A stretch of DNA of 64,000 nucleotides from Salipaludibacillus aurantiacus. Its GTDB lineage: Bacteria > Bacillota > Bacilli > Bacillales > Salisediminibacteriaceae. The notes beneath the pieces were generated by a model, which was not told the origin of the DNA, ran no database searches, and was given only the letters and a program-made list of their open reading frames with translations. Below are positions 34,606-43,705 of this stretch, piece by piece. Location: contig NZ_FOGT01000015.1 in assembly GCF_900111295.1 (NCBI RefSeq), forward strand, positions 1 through 64,000, written 5' to 3'. A program made the position numbers and the translations under genes. Position 1 is the first letter of the stretch; each line of letters opens with the position of its first letter.

Positions 34606-35457
34606 TTAAGGTTCCCTTTTTATCTTCCCTGTCGCCCTGGCGACTGTGACGGTGAAAACGTGAGAGGCCCCCTCTGTATAAAAAACTTCCGCAGCTGCTC
34701 TTAATGTGGCGCCTGTTGTATAAATATCATCCACAATCAGCACCCGTTTGTCTTGCCAGTCAGTTTGCCGGGCGGCAGATGAGAGGCTGAATGCCCCCTT
34801 CAGGGCAGCAATCCTTCCAGAGCGGTCCCTCTTGCTTTGTTTGTCTGAAGAGCTTGTCCTCTCAAGAACGTGTTGAACCGGAAAACTCTCGGCCAGAAGT
34901 TCTGCCTGATTGAATCCGCGTTCCCATAACCTTTCTTCTTGTAGAGGAATGACTGTTACCGTATCAATCTTTCCCAGGGACCGTGTGAGTTTTTTAAGCT
35001 TTCCGGAAAATAATTCGGAGAGTTTGGCGTCCCCTCTGTATTTATAGCGGGCGATCACTTCCTGGAGGTGAGCATTATACACATAAAGGGCCCGGTGCTG
35101 AAGCGGATGGTCAGCCCAAATGCCAGTGTCTTTCCATCTCTTACAGTCCAGACAGAGAACGTCCGGATGTTTCACAAACATGTTCGGGAGCCTTACCGAA
35201 GGATCAACAAATCCAATTTCTGGGGGGGCTGACCCCTTGGGGTCAGACCCCCCAGTTTTTTTCACAGAGGGGCGGCCGCACATGCTGCAGCCGATAGTGG
35301 TGATGCTTTCCAGTTTATTTTGGCACGGAGGGCAGAGGAGCTGATTTTCTGTTAAACCGAAAGCCCAGCGCCAGCTGATCTCTTCATGAAACGGGGTATC
35401 GCAATAAAGGCAGCGGTTGGTATGGGATAATCCTTCTCTCATATCCTGTCGGTTCAA
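34606..35457 (-). CDS. comFC: ComFC-like phosphoribosyltransferase
   Basis: A 283-residue ComF-type protein. N-terminal zinc-binding cysteines are CLYC, CPPC and CSMC; the phosphoribosyltransferase site is VLIVDDIYTTGATLRAAAE. It is needed for DNA uptake during transformation, on the cytoplasmic side with ComFA. The TTG at 35457 overlaps the comFA stop and follows GGAGGAG. Residues about 67-82 are encoded by an in-frame REP palindrome (35220-35255), which adds a Gly/Pro/Asp-rich loop after the last CxxC. The catalytic part is not affected. Confidence 0.9.
   Translation of the reverse strand: MNRQDMREGLSHTNRCLYCDTPFHEEISWRWAFGLTENQLLCPPCQNKLESITTIGCSMCGRPSVKKTGGSDPKGSAPPEIGFVDPSVRLPNMFVKHPDVLCLDCKRWKDTGIWADHPLQHRALYVYNAHLQEVIARYKYRGDAKLSELFSGKLKKLTRSLGKIDTVTVIPLQEERLWERGFNQAELLAESFPVQHVLERTSSSDKQSKRDRSGRIAALKGAFSLSSAARQTDWQDKRVLIVDDIYTTGATLRAAAEVFYTEGASHVFTVTVARATGKIKREP
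35220..35255. repeat. REP-like palindrome 2, inside comFC
   Basis: Two cores face each other over 36 bases: CTGGGGGGGCTGACCCC, TT, then GGGGTCAGACCCCCCAG. The reading frame of comFC stays open through it. Confidence 0.85.
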
Positions 35458-37118
35458 CTTAGCGCTCCTCCTTCTCTGTTCATAGCCTGAATGTGTCTGA
35501 CTGCCGCGACCATCGCCTTCGTTTTACCGTAATGAAAATAAATGACGTCACCGTCCGGTTCGTCAGGGCTTCTTCCTGCCCTGCCGGCAATTTGGACGAG
35601 CGCCGATTCGGTGAAGATGCCGTCTTCCGCTCCTAGAACGCCGACTTGTACGCCTTTTACGGTGACCCCGCGCTCTAAAATAGTGGTTGTAACAAGGACC
35701 CTGATCGCCCCCTGCCTGAACTTGCTGACTTTTTCGCTCCGCCCCGGATCAGCCGAATGAACGGAATCTATCTTCGTCTCATTCAGGATTGCGGTAAGGC
35801 TTTGGACGATCGTGTCCATCACATCAATTCGCGGCACAAATAAAAAGATCTTTTTTCCGTTTGCTGTATGCTGCCGAAGCCACTGAATAACCGGATACGG
35901 AAGCCTCTTTTTAGCCAGACTTTTTTTCCAGTTTCCCGCCCACTTCATTTTTGGCACAGGGAGATCATAGCCGTGAAAACGTCTTGGCACTTTCACATGG
36001 CTGAGCGCGCCCCTTTCTGCCAGACGTTTCAGATCGCTTAGCGGAGTGGCAGTCAAGTAAACGGTGAGGCTTTCTTCTGCCCGGGCATTTTTCACAGCAA
36101 AACGGAGCTTCTCATCGTATGTATATGGGAACGCATCGACCTCATCTATGATTACGACAGGGAAGTGCCGATGAAAGCGGAGCACCTGGTGGGTGGTTGC
36201 TATGACCAAATCGGCGCTTACATATCTGTTGGCGGCATCGACCTCTCCGTGAAACGCTTTAACCGCGGAGTTTGGAAAAGCTTTTTCCAGCCGCGGCAGC
36301 AGTTCCCGAACGACATCTGTTCTTGGTGTCGCAATCAACACAGGGGTTCCGAGGTTTAATGCCTGATAAATAGCCGGGAACAGCATTTCCGTTTTACCTG
36401 CTCCGCAGACGGCCCAGATTAGAAATTCGGTCCGGCCGGAGATGTTTTTGACCTTCTCCGTCAGTTTCCGTGACGCTCTATCCTGTGCTTGGGATAACTG
36501 GCCATCCCAGCCTAACCGGTGACCTTTTTCTTTTTTGCGAAAAGTGCCATGCCAGGTTAACAACGGCGAACATTGGGTGACCCGCCCCATCATCAGGCAG
36601 GCCCGGCAGTAGAGGCACGCTTCAAGGCATCTCCCGCAAGTTACTTCGCCAAACAGAAACGGATCCGCGTTTCCACAGCGCTGACAAGCCGGACGCGGTT
36701 TCGTGTGGATGCCGGCTTCGTACCGTATGTAACCGGCGTGCACGTGTTCGTGGATATTTTCCAGGGAACAACCTCCGGTCCCAAGCACTTCATCAATTAA
36801 TAAGCGTCTGCCTGTCAGCATATCGGCTAATGTTTCGTTCAGAATAAAATGGGGGCTCGGTTCAGGAAAATATAATTGATCTTGTGGGATGTCGCTTAAT
36901 CGGGTGAGGAGAGCTGATTCAAGATGCGATTGAAGTGAATGAAAGGGTTCTTGCGGAAGCTGGGAACCTATTGCTCTTTTGAATGGCCGGATAAGGGGTT
37001 CAGGAATGAGCCACCGGCGATTCAGGTTTACAGGTAAATCAGAATGTGACGGGAAAAGCGGTAACAGAGAAGAGGGCTTCTCAAAAAGGGCAGGAAGAGG
37101 AAAATCATAAAAACGCAT
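35454..37118 (-). CDS. comFA: ComFA-like DNA-uptake helicase
   Basis: A 554-residue superfamily 2 ATPase. A four-cysteine-pair zinc region (CQRCGNADPF, TCGRC, LYCRAC) precedes the motor. Walker A is AVCGAGKTEM and the Walker B box is IDEVDAFPY; LTATPLSDL and QIAGRAGRSPDEPDG complete the set. ComFA powers ssDNA entry during transformation. The protein is longer than the B. subtilis form, mainly in the N-terminus. I chose the ATG at 37118 because AAAGGAGG precedes it; the longer open frame starts inside a REP element and is rejected. Confidence 0.92.
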   Translation of the reverse strand: MRFYDFPLPALFEKPSSLLPLFPSHSDLPVNLNRRWLIPEPLIRPFKRAIGSQLPQEPFHSLQSHLESALLTRLSDIPQDQLYFPEPSPHFILNETLADMLTGRRLLIDEVLGTGGCSLENIHEHVHAGYIRYEAGIHTKPRPACQRCGNADPFLFGEVTCGRCLEACLYCRACLMMGRVTQCSPLLTWHGTFRKKEKGHRLGWDGQLSQAQDRASRKLTEKVKNISGRTEFLIWAVCGAGKTEMLFPAIYQALNLGTPVLIATPRTDVVRELLPRLEKAFPNSAVKAFHGEVDAANRYVSADLVIATTHQVLRFHRHFPVVIIDEVDAFPYTYDEKLRFAVKNARAEESLTVYLTATPLSDLKRLAERGALSHVKVPRRFHGYDLPVPKMKWAGNWKKSLAKKRLPYPVIQWLRQHTANGKKIFLFVPRIDVMDTIVQSLTAILNETKIDSVHSADPGRSEKVSKFRQGAIRVLVTTTILERGVTVKGVQVGVLGAEDGIFTESALVQIAGRAGRSPDEPDGDVIYFHYGKTKAMVAAVRHIQAMNREGGALS

Positions 37119-37300
37119 GAGGTGCGCCTCCTTTATATTTATTTGTATGGTTTGGAGCGGGAGGAAAAGCTTATAAAATGAAGAATCACGCTGAGGCATT
37201 ATTTCGGGTAAAAACATAGGGAAAGCAAGGGACATGGCATGGCGGTAAGTGGCAGCCTGCCCGACCCTTGAATCCCCGGGCACACACTGCCAAACCGTGT

Positions 37301-37337
37301 CAGTTGGGGTCAGCCCCCCCATTTGACCCCCCATTTA
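37301..37337. repeat. REP-like palindrome 3
   Basis: TTGGGGTCAGCCCCCCCATTT followed by GACCCCCCATTT. It lies between the DegV gene and comFA and supplies a false start codon for a longer comFA frame. Confidence 0.75.
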
Positions 37338-37345
37338 CTTCCATA

Positions 37346-38200
37346 TTAGGTGAGGTGGGATTTGACCCAGCCGATGCCGAGGCTGCCTTCGCCGAGGTGG
37401 GTGCCGATGACAGGTCCGAAGTAGCTGATGTAAACGGTGGAGTTCGGGTACTTTTCGCGCAGGTCTGCCGCTATTTTTTCGGCTTTTTCCGGCCGGTTGG
37501 CGTGGATGACTGCGATGTCGAGCGGGGTTCCGTCCTGGGCGTCTTCATGAAGCAATTTGCAGATCTTGGCCAGTGCTTTCTTCTCTGTGCGCACTTTCTC
37601 GTACGGCACGATTACTTTGTTTTCAAAATGAAGCACCGGTTTAATCTGCAGGAGACTTCCGACTACAAGCTGCGCGCCGTTCAGGCGGCCCCCCCGGTGG
37701 AGGTGATTTAAATCGTCTGCCATAAAGTAGGCTCTCGTCGATTTTTTCAAGTCGTATAAATGATCTAAAATCTTCCTCGCATTCTCACCTTCGTTAGCCA
37801 TCTTTGCCGCATGAAGTGCGTAAAATCCCTGGATCAGACAGCTGATTTCTGAATCGAAAACATGCACGTCGACGTCCCCTGTCATGTTCCCTGCAGCGAC
37901 CGCGGTCTGATGGGTCCCGCTGATCCCGCTTGAAAGGGTAACGACAATAATTTCATCGTGAGTGTCCGCGAGCTTCTGGAAGGTTTCTTCAAATAAACCG
38001 ATAGACGGCTGGGAAGTGGTCGGGAGTTCCTCTGTTTCTTTCATTTTTTTATAAAAATCATTAGTGGTAATTTCCCACTCTTCTTTATATGTTTCGTTGC
38101 CGAAAGCAACATTAAGAGGGACCATTGTGATCTGATGCTGTTCCCGCAAGTCTTTTGGTATGTATGCCGTGCTGTCCGTGACAATGGCAGTTTTACTCAT
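37346..38200 (-). CDS. DegV family protein (YviA position)
   Basis: A 284-residue DegV protein with TAIVTDSTAYIPKDL, ELPTTSQPSIGLF, TLSSGISGTHQTA and LHRGGRLNGAQLVVG. It would bind a long-chain fatty acid. It lies between degU and comFA, the yviA position. GAAGTGAG precedes the ATG. It differs enough from the DegV protein at 23814 to be an older paralogue. Confidence 0.9.
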   Translation of the reverse strand: MSKTAIVTDSTAYIPKDLREQHQITMVPLNVAFGNETYKEEWEITTNDFYKKMKETEELPTTSQPSIGLFEETFQKLADTHDEIIVVTLSSGISGTHQTAVAAGNMTGDVDVHVFDSEISCLIQGFYALHAAKMANEGENARKILDHLYDLKKSTRAYFMADDLNHLHRGGRLNGAQLVVGSLLQIKPVLHFENKVIVPYEKVRTEKKALAKICKLLHEDAQDGTPLDIAVIHANRPEKAEKIAADLREKYPNSTVYISYFGPVIGTHLGEGSLGIGWVKSHLT

Positions 38201-38423
38201 AATGAACGCTCACTTCTTCCGTATGTATTTAGGTGTTTTTACAAAGGGTATGCGTCCTGCCTTAAAACAGAGCGCCGGGCCAAGCCGAAGCCCGCACTTA
38301 CTCTCTGCACCTATCAATAACCTTATAATACCAACTGACGAGCTGGCCTGTCCACACAGTAAAAAAAAAGATGCACCTGCAAAACGTGCAGATGCATATC
38401 ATCAACTTGTTGAAAAAACCTTC

Positions 38424-39122
38424 TTAATTCACTTTTACCCAGCCATTTTTAATCGCTTCAACCACAGCCTGCGTCCGGTCGTTCATGCTCATTTTCTGCA
38501 GGATATTACTTACGTGGTTTTTAACCGTCTTTTCACTGATATAGAGCGCTTCGCCGATCGCCCGGTTGCTCTTTCCGTCTGTCATCAGCTGGAGCACTTC
38601 ACATTCACGACGTGTCAGAAGGTGAAGCGGGCGGCGGTATTCCACTTCGCGGAAGCCGATTTCCGTTTCCGTGCCAGTGTCACTGGCCAGGCGGCGGTAC
38701 TCATTAATTAAATTGTGTGTGACTTTCGGGTGAATATACGCTCCGCCGTCACCGACGACTTTCACCGCTTCAATCAATGCTTCTGTGTCCATTTCTTTCA
38801 GGAGGTAGCCTGAGGCTCCTGTTTTTAGTACATGAGTGACATACGTTTCGTCATCATGGATGGAAAGAATGAGGACTTTAACGTCCGGGAACGTTTCAAC
38901 GAGCGTTTTCGTCGCTTCCATTCCGTTCACATTCGGCATATTAATGTCCATGAGGACGACGTCTGGACGGTTTTGGCGCACAAGATCCAGAACTTCTTCC
39001 CCGTCGTTGCCTTCTGCCACGACATCGAAGTTTTGCTCCATGCTTAAAATACGTTTAACGCCTTCTCGGAACAGTTGATGATCATCAATGAGTACAATTC
39101 GTAGTTTATCGTCTCTTTCCAT
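38424..39122 (-). CDS. degU: Response regulator DegU
   Basis: A 232-residue NarL-type regulator. The receiver begins [15 protein letters not shown], with phospho-acceptor D59 in [10 protein letters not shown]; the HTH contains [21 protein letters not shown] and [12 protein letters not shown]. DegU controls degradative enzymes, motility and competence. GGAGGAG precedes the ATG at 39122, so the longer frame to 39215 is rejected. It follows degS after about 120 bases, so degU may also have a promoter of its own. Confidence 0.95.
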   Translation of the reverse strand: MERDDKLRIVLIDDHQLFREGVKRILSMEQNFDVVAEGNDGEEVLDLVRQNRPDVVLMDINMPNVNGMEATKTLVETFPDVKVLILSIHDDETYVTHVLKTGASGYLLKEMDTEALIEAVKVVGDGGAYIHPKVTHNLINEYRRLASDTGTETEIGFREVEYRRPLHLLTRRECEVLQLMTDGKSNRAIGEALYISEKTVKNHVSNILQKMSMNDRTQAVVEAIKNGWVKVN

Positions 39123-39242
39123 TTTTTCTCCTCCTAAAATATATTTATACGTTTTTACACGAAATTTCTCTCTGTAACAGCATCCTGTATATAGCAACAT
39201 TTGTACATCCGACAAAGAACGGAAGTATCTAGTTCTTTTATC

Positions 39243-40397
39243 CTATTGGACATCCATTGTCTCTGCTGTATTCATCTTCACAGGAATTTGAACCATAATT
39301 AAAGTCCCCCGGCCGGGTTTGGAATCAATGCTGATGCTTCCATCAAGCATATTGATGCGTTCTTTCATTCCTACTAGGCCGAACCTGCCTTCTTTTTTCT
39401 GGGCAGGGTCAAATCCCTTGCCGTCATCTTTAATGACTGCCGTCACAAGGTCATCTTTCATTTCCATTTTCACTTGTATTTCAGCAGCATCCGCATGCTT
39501 GACGGCGTTTTGGACAGCTTCCTGTATAAAACGGAAGATCGCCACCTCCATATGCGTAGGAAAACGGCGTTCTCTGCCGAGGTTTTTAAATCTAATGGAA
39601 ATGCCTGTACGTTCTTCGGCATTCCGCAGATACTTAGAAAGTGTCGGTAGAAGACCCAGATCATCCAGAGTCATTGGGCGGAGATCATAAATAATCCTCC
39701 TGACTTCGCTTAAGGAGTCTTTCACCATTTTCCTTAAATCACGAATTTCTTCCCGGGCTTTGTCCACGCCATCGTGGTCAAGCACCTTTTCAACCAGCTC
39801 TGAGCGGAGCATCACATTCGCCATCGTCTGAGCCGGTCCGTCATGAATTTCCCGGGAAAGTTTCTTGCGTTCTTCTTCCTGAGCCTGAATAATTTTCAGC
39901 CCGAACTGCTGCATTTCTTCAGCGTTCGCTACAATATGGGAGACTTGCTGCAAATCACCGGTTAAATAATTAATGACGACATTAATCTGGTTGATCAGCT
40001 GATCTGCCCGTTCCATCGTTTCACCGAGTTTCATGAGCCGGCGCTCGATGTGATCCCGTCTGTCGCGAAGCTGCTTTTCTTCCTGGTGTAGCAGCGCCAG
40101 TTTAACCTGATAATCATTTGCTTTTTCGTAAGCTTCCCTGACTTCTTCATCGCTGTATTTGGAAAAATGCTTGCTCACTTCCGCAAGCCGGTTTCTCGCA
40201 AACCGCGAATGAAGTTCGGTACGCTCAGACTGCTCAATCATCAGTACAACTTTTTCCTGGATTTCAGATAATTCACTTTTCAAGGTGTCATATTCGTTTC
40301 TCGACTCTTCACCAATTTCAAAAATTTCTTCTTTACTTCTGCCAACCATCTCCATCATTTTTTCCAGGATGGCTTCAATTGAACGAACGGAACTCAT
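39243..40397 (-). CDS. degS: Sensor kinase DegS
   Basis: A 384-residue cytoplasmic histidine kinase. The N-terminal sensor is a long coiled coil (about 10-165). The phosphorylated histidine is H185 in LSREIHDGPAQTMANV; the ATPase region has AVKHADAAEIQV and DDGKGFDPAQ. It phosphorylates DegU. GAGGGG precedes the ATG at 40397; the longer open frame to 40478 is rejected. Divergent from yvyE as in related genomes. Confidence 0.94.
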   Translation of the reverse strand: MSSVRSIEAILEKMMEMVGRSKEEIFEIGEESRNEYDTLKSELSEIQEKVVLMIEQSERTELHSRFARNRLAEVSKHFSKYSDEEVREAYEKANDYQVKLALLHQEEKQLRDRRDHIERRLMKLGETMERADQLINQINVVINYLTGDLQQVSHIVANAEEMQQFGLKIIQAQEEERKKLSREIHDGPAQTMANVMLRSELVEKVLDHDGVDKAREEIRDLRKMVKDSLSEVRRIIYDLRPMTLDDLGLLPTLSKYLRNAEERTGISIRFKNLGRERRFPTHMEVAIFRFIQEAVQNAVKHADAAEIQVKMEMKDDLVTAVIKDDGKGFDPAQKKEGRFGLVGMKERINMLDGSISIDSKPGRGTLIMVQIPVKMNTAETMDVQ

Positions 40398-40963
40398 CCA
40401 ACCCCTCACTTTCTGACTAGAAAAATATTCCTGTTTTTGGAAGGGAACCAAAAGCCCGGCCTCCCCTGAAGGGAACATGTCCGATAAATCCCACCGTTGC
40501 TGTATGTGCTTTGTTGGTGACAGCGTTTACGCCTGTCAGATGGCTGGCCTTTTAAGCTGCCTGCGTAACTTAATTGCAGTGCTATAAAGAATAATCGTAC
40601 GCAACTTTTGATTTATGGGGGTGGTCCGCCATTTGATTCATTTATATAGAACTTTTTTTCCTGAAAAGACGGGAACATTAATTTTTGTGCTCCATTATTA
40701 TCATATAAAAAAATTGCGGTTTTGTCGAAAATAACTCTTTTGGCACTTTAAGCCAGTTAAGAAGGACCTTCCATCCATATTTTTTTAAGCAGAAAATGGT
40801 GAAGGGGTTTTATTAAATTGTGCTTAGTCATACGGGTAACTTGACAGCTCCCTTCAACCATCATACCCTAAATTTACAGCTGGCCATCAGCTTTCACAAC
40901 TTTTATATATTTTTTTACAATCATAAATAAGCCTTTTAGGATCATGTCAGGAGAGGTTAATCC
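40398..40963. other. Intergenic region between divergent degS and yvyE
   Basis: About 570 bases, AT-rich, holding the promoters of both genes. A dyad TGACAG...CTGTCA lies at 40518-40538. I see no gene. Confidence 0.5.
40518..40538. promoter_or_regulatory. Operator-like dyad upstream of degS
   Basis: TGACAG and CTGTCA arms enclose GCGT-TT-ACGC, giving a nested palindrome with one bulged base, about 120 bases upstream of degS. The binding protein is unknown. Confidence 0.35.
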
Positions 40964-41605
40964 ATGCTTTCGACTTATTATACTGTTAAAGGTACGGGAG
41001 AACACGAGATCGCCATTCAAAAGTCACGTTTCATTGCTCATGTGACGCGTGTCACCTCTGAAGAAGAAGCCCAGGAATTTATTGATTCGATTAAAAAGCA
41101 GCATTGGAACGCGTCACATAATTGCTCCTGCTATATGATCGGCGAGCAGGACCTGATTCAAAAAGCGAATGATGACGGCGAGCCTTCCGGAACCGCCGGC
41201 GTACCGATGCTCGAAGTATTAAAAAAGCGCGGTCTGAAAGACACGGCGGTCGTGGTCACCCGCTACTTCGGAGGCATAAAGCTTGGCGCGGGCGGACTGA
41301 TCCGCGCGTACAGCTCAGCAACAAGCGAAGGAATCAGCGCCGTCGGGGTAGTCAAACAGCAGCTGATGACTATCTATACCGTCACCTTTGACTACACGCT
41401 GCTAGGTAAAGTGGAAAATGCCGTCCGTTCGTCAGACTATCCGCTTAAACACATCGAGTATTTAGATCAGGTTAAGCTTGAGATTTACGTGGCAGCCGGT
41501 GCGGAAGACGCCTTTGAAGAATGGATGACAAACTTAACGAACGGAAAAGCCCTTATTGAACAGACCGGCCAGGAGTATCTGGAAGAAGACGTACCTACGG
41601 AGTAA
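40964..41605 (+). CDS. yvyE: YigZ/IMPACT family protein (YvyE)
   Basis: A 213-residue YigZ-family protein. The N-terminal IMPACT domain shows KSRFIAHV, HNCSCYMIG, DDGEPSGTAGVPML and RYFGGIKLGAGGL. The family is linked to control of translation. Its place next to degS is shared with B. subtilis yvyE. CAGGAGAGG precedes the ATG. Confidence 0.93.
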   Translation: MLSTYYTVKGTGEHEIAIQKSRFIAHVTRVTSEEEAQEFIDSIKKQHWNASHNCSCYMIGEQDLIQKANDDGEPSGTAGVPMLEVLKKRGLKDTAVVVTRYFGGIKLGAGGLIRAYSSATSEGISAVGVVKQQLMTIYTVTFDYTLLGKVENAVRSSDYPLKHIEYLDQVKLEIYVAAGAEDAFEEWMTNLTNGKALIEQTGQEYLEEDVPTE

Positions 41606-41761
41606 ACAGGTAGTCTTAGGGGGCGCTCGTGTTTTGGGGTGGATTATAGTGGAGTGAGCTTTGAGGTTTTTTGTAAAGGTCTGTGTAATTAGAGTTTGCG
41701 TTTTGGCATGTTGAGGGCGTGGGGCCTTTGAGAGCAAGGATGGCACGTACTCAGGTAAATT

Positions 41762-41812
41762 AAAAAGCTGGCATTTGGGAAAAGTGAACGGCCCAAATGC
41801 CAGTTTTTTTTA
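41762..41812. terminator. Bidirectional terminator
   Basis: CTGGCATTTGGG and CCCAAATGCCAG form a 12-bp stem with A and T tracts on both sides. It ends the ComEA-like gene and may also stop rightward transcription from yvyE. Confidence 0.9.
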
Positions 41813-42523
41813 TTAATTTAATAGTGAAGGTTTCATTTGCTCCAGCTTTTTCTCTCCGATTCCCGGGACACGCAGCAAGTCTTCCGTATGGTTGAACGGA
41901 CCGTTTTTCTCCCGCTCGTTAAGAATCTTTTGAGAGAGGTCAGCGCCTACTCCAGGGATGGTCAGTAAGTCGGCAGGACCGGCTGTATTAACATCTATTT
42001 TACCAGGATCAGCTGGTGCGGATGAGTCGGCAGACTGGACCTCGGATTCCTGGGTCGCAGGAGTGTCTGAAGGCGCGGCCTCCTGATAGGATTGATTAGT
42101 TTCAGGGGCTGCGCCTAGAGTTTCAGAAGCGTTTGTATCTTGAACCGGCTGGTTTGTGTCTTTAGTTTGCGCTTCTTTTGACCGCAGTTCCGAAGATTTT
42201 GTTTCTGGTGATTTGGTAGCTGGTGATTTGGTAGCTGGTGCGTCTGCTCCCGATGATTCCGTTTCGGCCAAATGTGTGGCTTCAGCAGTTTCTTTTCGTT
42301 TGGTTTTTCCAGCTAGGTCGAGCGGTGTTTCATGTGCCTCAGCCGGGGGATTTACAAGACTGCCTGTTCCCTTGTGATCCCCAGTAGACAAGTGATCACC
42401 GGTGTCTTTTTCATTTTTATAGTCATTCAGCTCCGCATCAATTGCTTTCCTGTTCATAAACGGCAAAACAACTTTCCATAATGCCAGCATGAAAAGAGCC
42501 AGCACCACTAGTTTCTTAAACAT
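41813..42523 (-). CDS. Membrane-anchored helix-hairpin-helix protein (ComEA-like)
   Basis: A 236-residue protein. One membrane helix (about 3-22), then a long low-complexity linker rich in Thr, Ser, Glu and Ala (about 30-165), then two HhH motifs (KIDVNTAGPADLLTIPGVG; LLRVPGIGEKKLEQM). This is the layout of ComEA, the surface DNA receptor for transformation. However, comEC is not adjacent, and the linker carries repeated TKSPATKSPE-like units. It may be a second ComEA-type protein or another envelope DNA-binding protein. Confidence 0.8.
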   Translation of the reverse strand: MFKKLVVLALFMLALWKVVLPFMNRKAIDAELNDYKNEKDTGDHLSTGDHKGTGSLVNPPAEAHETPLDLAGKTKRKETAEATHLAETESSGADAPATKSPATKSPETKSSELRSKEAQTKDTNQPVQDTNASETLGAAPETNQSYQEAAPSDTPATQESEVQSADSSAPADPGKIDVNTAGPADLLTIPGVGADLSQKILNEREKNGPFNHTEDLLRVPGIGEKKLEQMKPSLLN

Positions 42524-42564
42524 CTCTTACCCTCCACTCTCTTAAACTCAACGACTATTATACC

Positions 42565-42595
42565 AATAACTGGGGGGGCTGTCCCCCCAGTTATT
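42565..42595. repeat. REP-like palindrome 4
   Basis: AATAACTGGGGGG and its perfect complement flank GCTGT. It lies just upstream of the ComEA-like gene. Confidence 0.85.
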
Positions 42596-42777
42596 AGGAG
42601 ATCATTAATGCCCTTTTTGGAGGCCAGTTTCTTATACGATAGGGGCGCGGTTTGTACCCCCCTCGTCGGCTTAGCTGCTGACAGCTCATAGCCTCATGTT
42701 ACGAGCCATCCTGCTGTCTCGCCTCCTAATTGGGCCTTTTATAAGTCTATGACCCACTCACCAGTTTTGACACTGGC

Positions 42778-43520
42778 CGAGCGGGTCATATTTTTGTTTT
42801 ATGAGCCGCTCATCTGCGTTCTCGGATCTCGAGCAGCTCTTATTTCCACTTTATCACCCGCTCACCTGGCGGACCGCAGTCCGAGCAGCTCTTATTTCCA
42901 CTTTATCATCCGCTCACCTGGCGGACCGGCTCCCGAGTGGCTCATATTTCCCTTTTATCACCCGCTCATCTGCGGCCTCGGCTCCCGAGCGGATCATATT
43001 TTCATTTTATCAGCCGCTCATCTGCGGCAGCCCTCGAGCAGCTCTTATTTCCTTTTTATCACCCGCTCACCTGCGTCCTCGGCTCTCGAGCGGATCATAT
43101 TTCCTTTTTATCACCCGCTCACCTAGGGCCTCAGCTCCCGAGCGGATCATATTTTCATTTTATCAGCCGCTCATCTGCGGCATCAGCCCTCGAGCAGCTC
43201 TTATTTCCACTTTATCACCCGCTCACCTGGCGAACCGGCTCCCGAGTGGCTCATATTTCCCTTTTATCACCCGCTCATCTGCGGCCTCGGCTCCCGAGCG
43301 GATCATATTTCCACTTTATCACCCGCTCATCTGGCGGACCGCAGTCCGAGCAGCTCTTATTTCCACTTTATCATCCGCTCACCTGGCGGACCGGCTCCCG
43401 AGCGGATCATATTTCCCTTTTATCACCCGCTCGCCTGGGGCCTCAGCTCCCGAGCGGATCATATTTTCATTTTATCACCCGCTCATCTGCGGCCTCCGCT
43501 CCCGAGCGGCTCTTATAATG
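42778..43520. repeat. 52-bp tandem repeat array, about 15 units
   Basis: Units start with CGAG at 42778, 42830, 42882, 42934, 42986, 43035 and so on to 43503. The period is 52 bp except for one 49-bp unit. Most units contain GAGCGG or a variant, an AT-rich middle, then CCGCTC, which can form a hairpin. Units 4 and 10 are identical, as are units 3 and 12, so copies have been shuffled. Because 52 is not a multiple of three and stops are absent, false long frames run through the array. I see no gene here. Confidence 0.9.
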
Positions 43521-43705
43521 GAACTCTCAAATTTCCCTGCCCCAGAAGAAGCAGCTTTTAAGCTTAAAGCCCCTACTAGTCAAAACACCTATTAGAATAC
43601 CCTTTTCGGCATGCCTGTCTGGTTTCTGAGGGTTTCAGCCTCGATGCGAACCTCTCTCCCAAGATTTTCACCCAAAAGACGTGTGATCCAGAGCCACAAC
43701 TACTC

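Noticed and set aside
37119-37334. Longer comFA with a start in MGGQMGGLTP
   Set aside because: The extension begins inside a REP palindrome, has no ribosome site, and a well-placed ATG with AAAGGAGG exists at 37118.
42749-43595. Overlapping long open frames of up to 264 codons in the tandem array
   Set aside because: They arise because the 52-bp repeat lacks stop codons; the period is not a multiple of three, and several frames are open at once.
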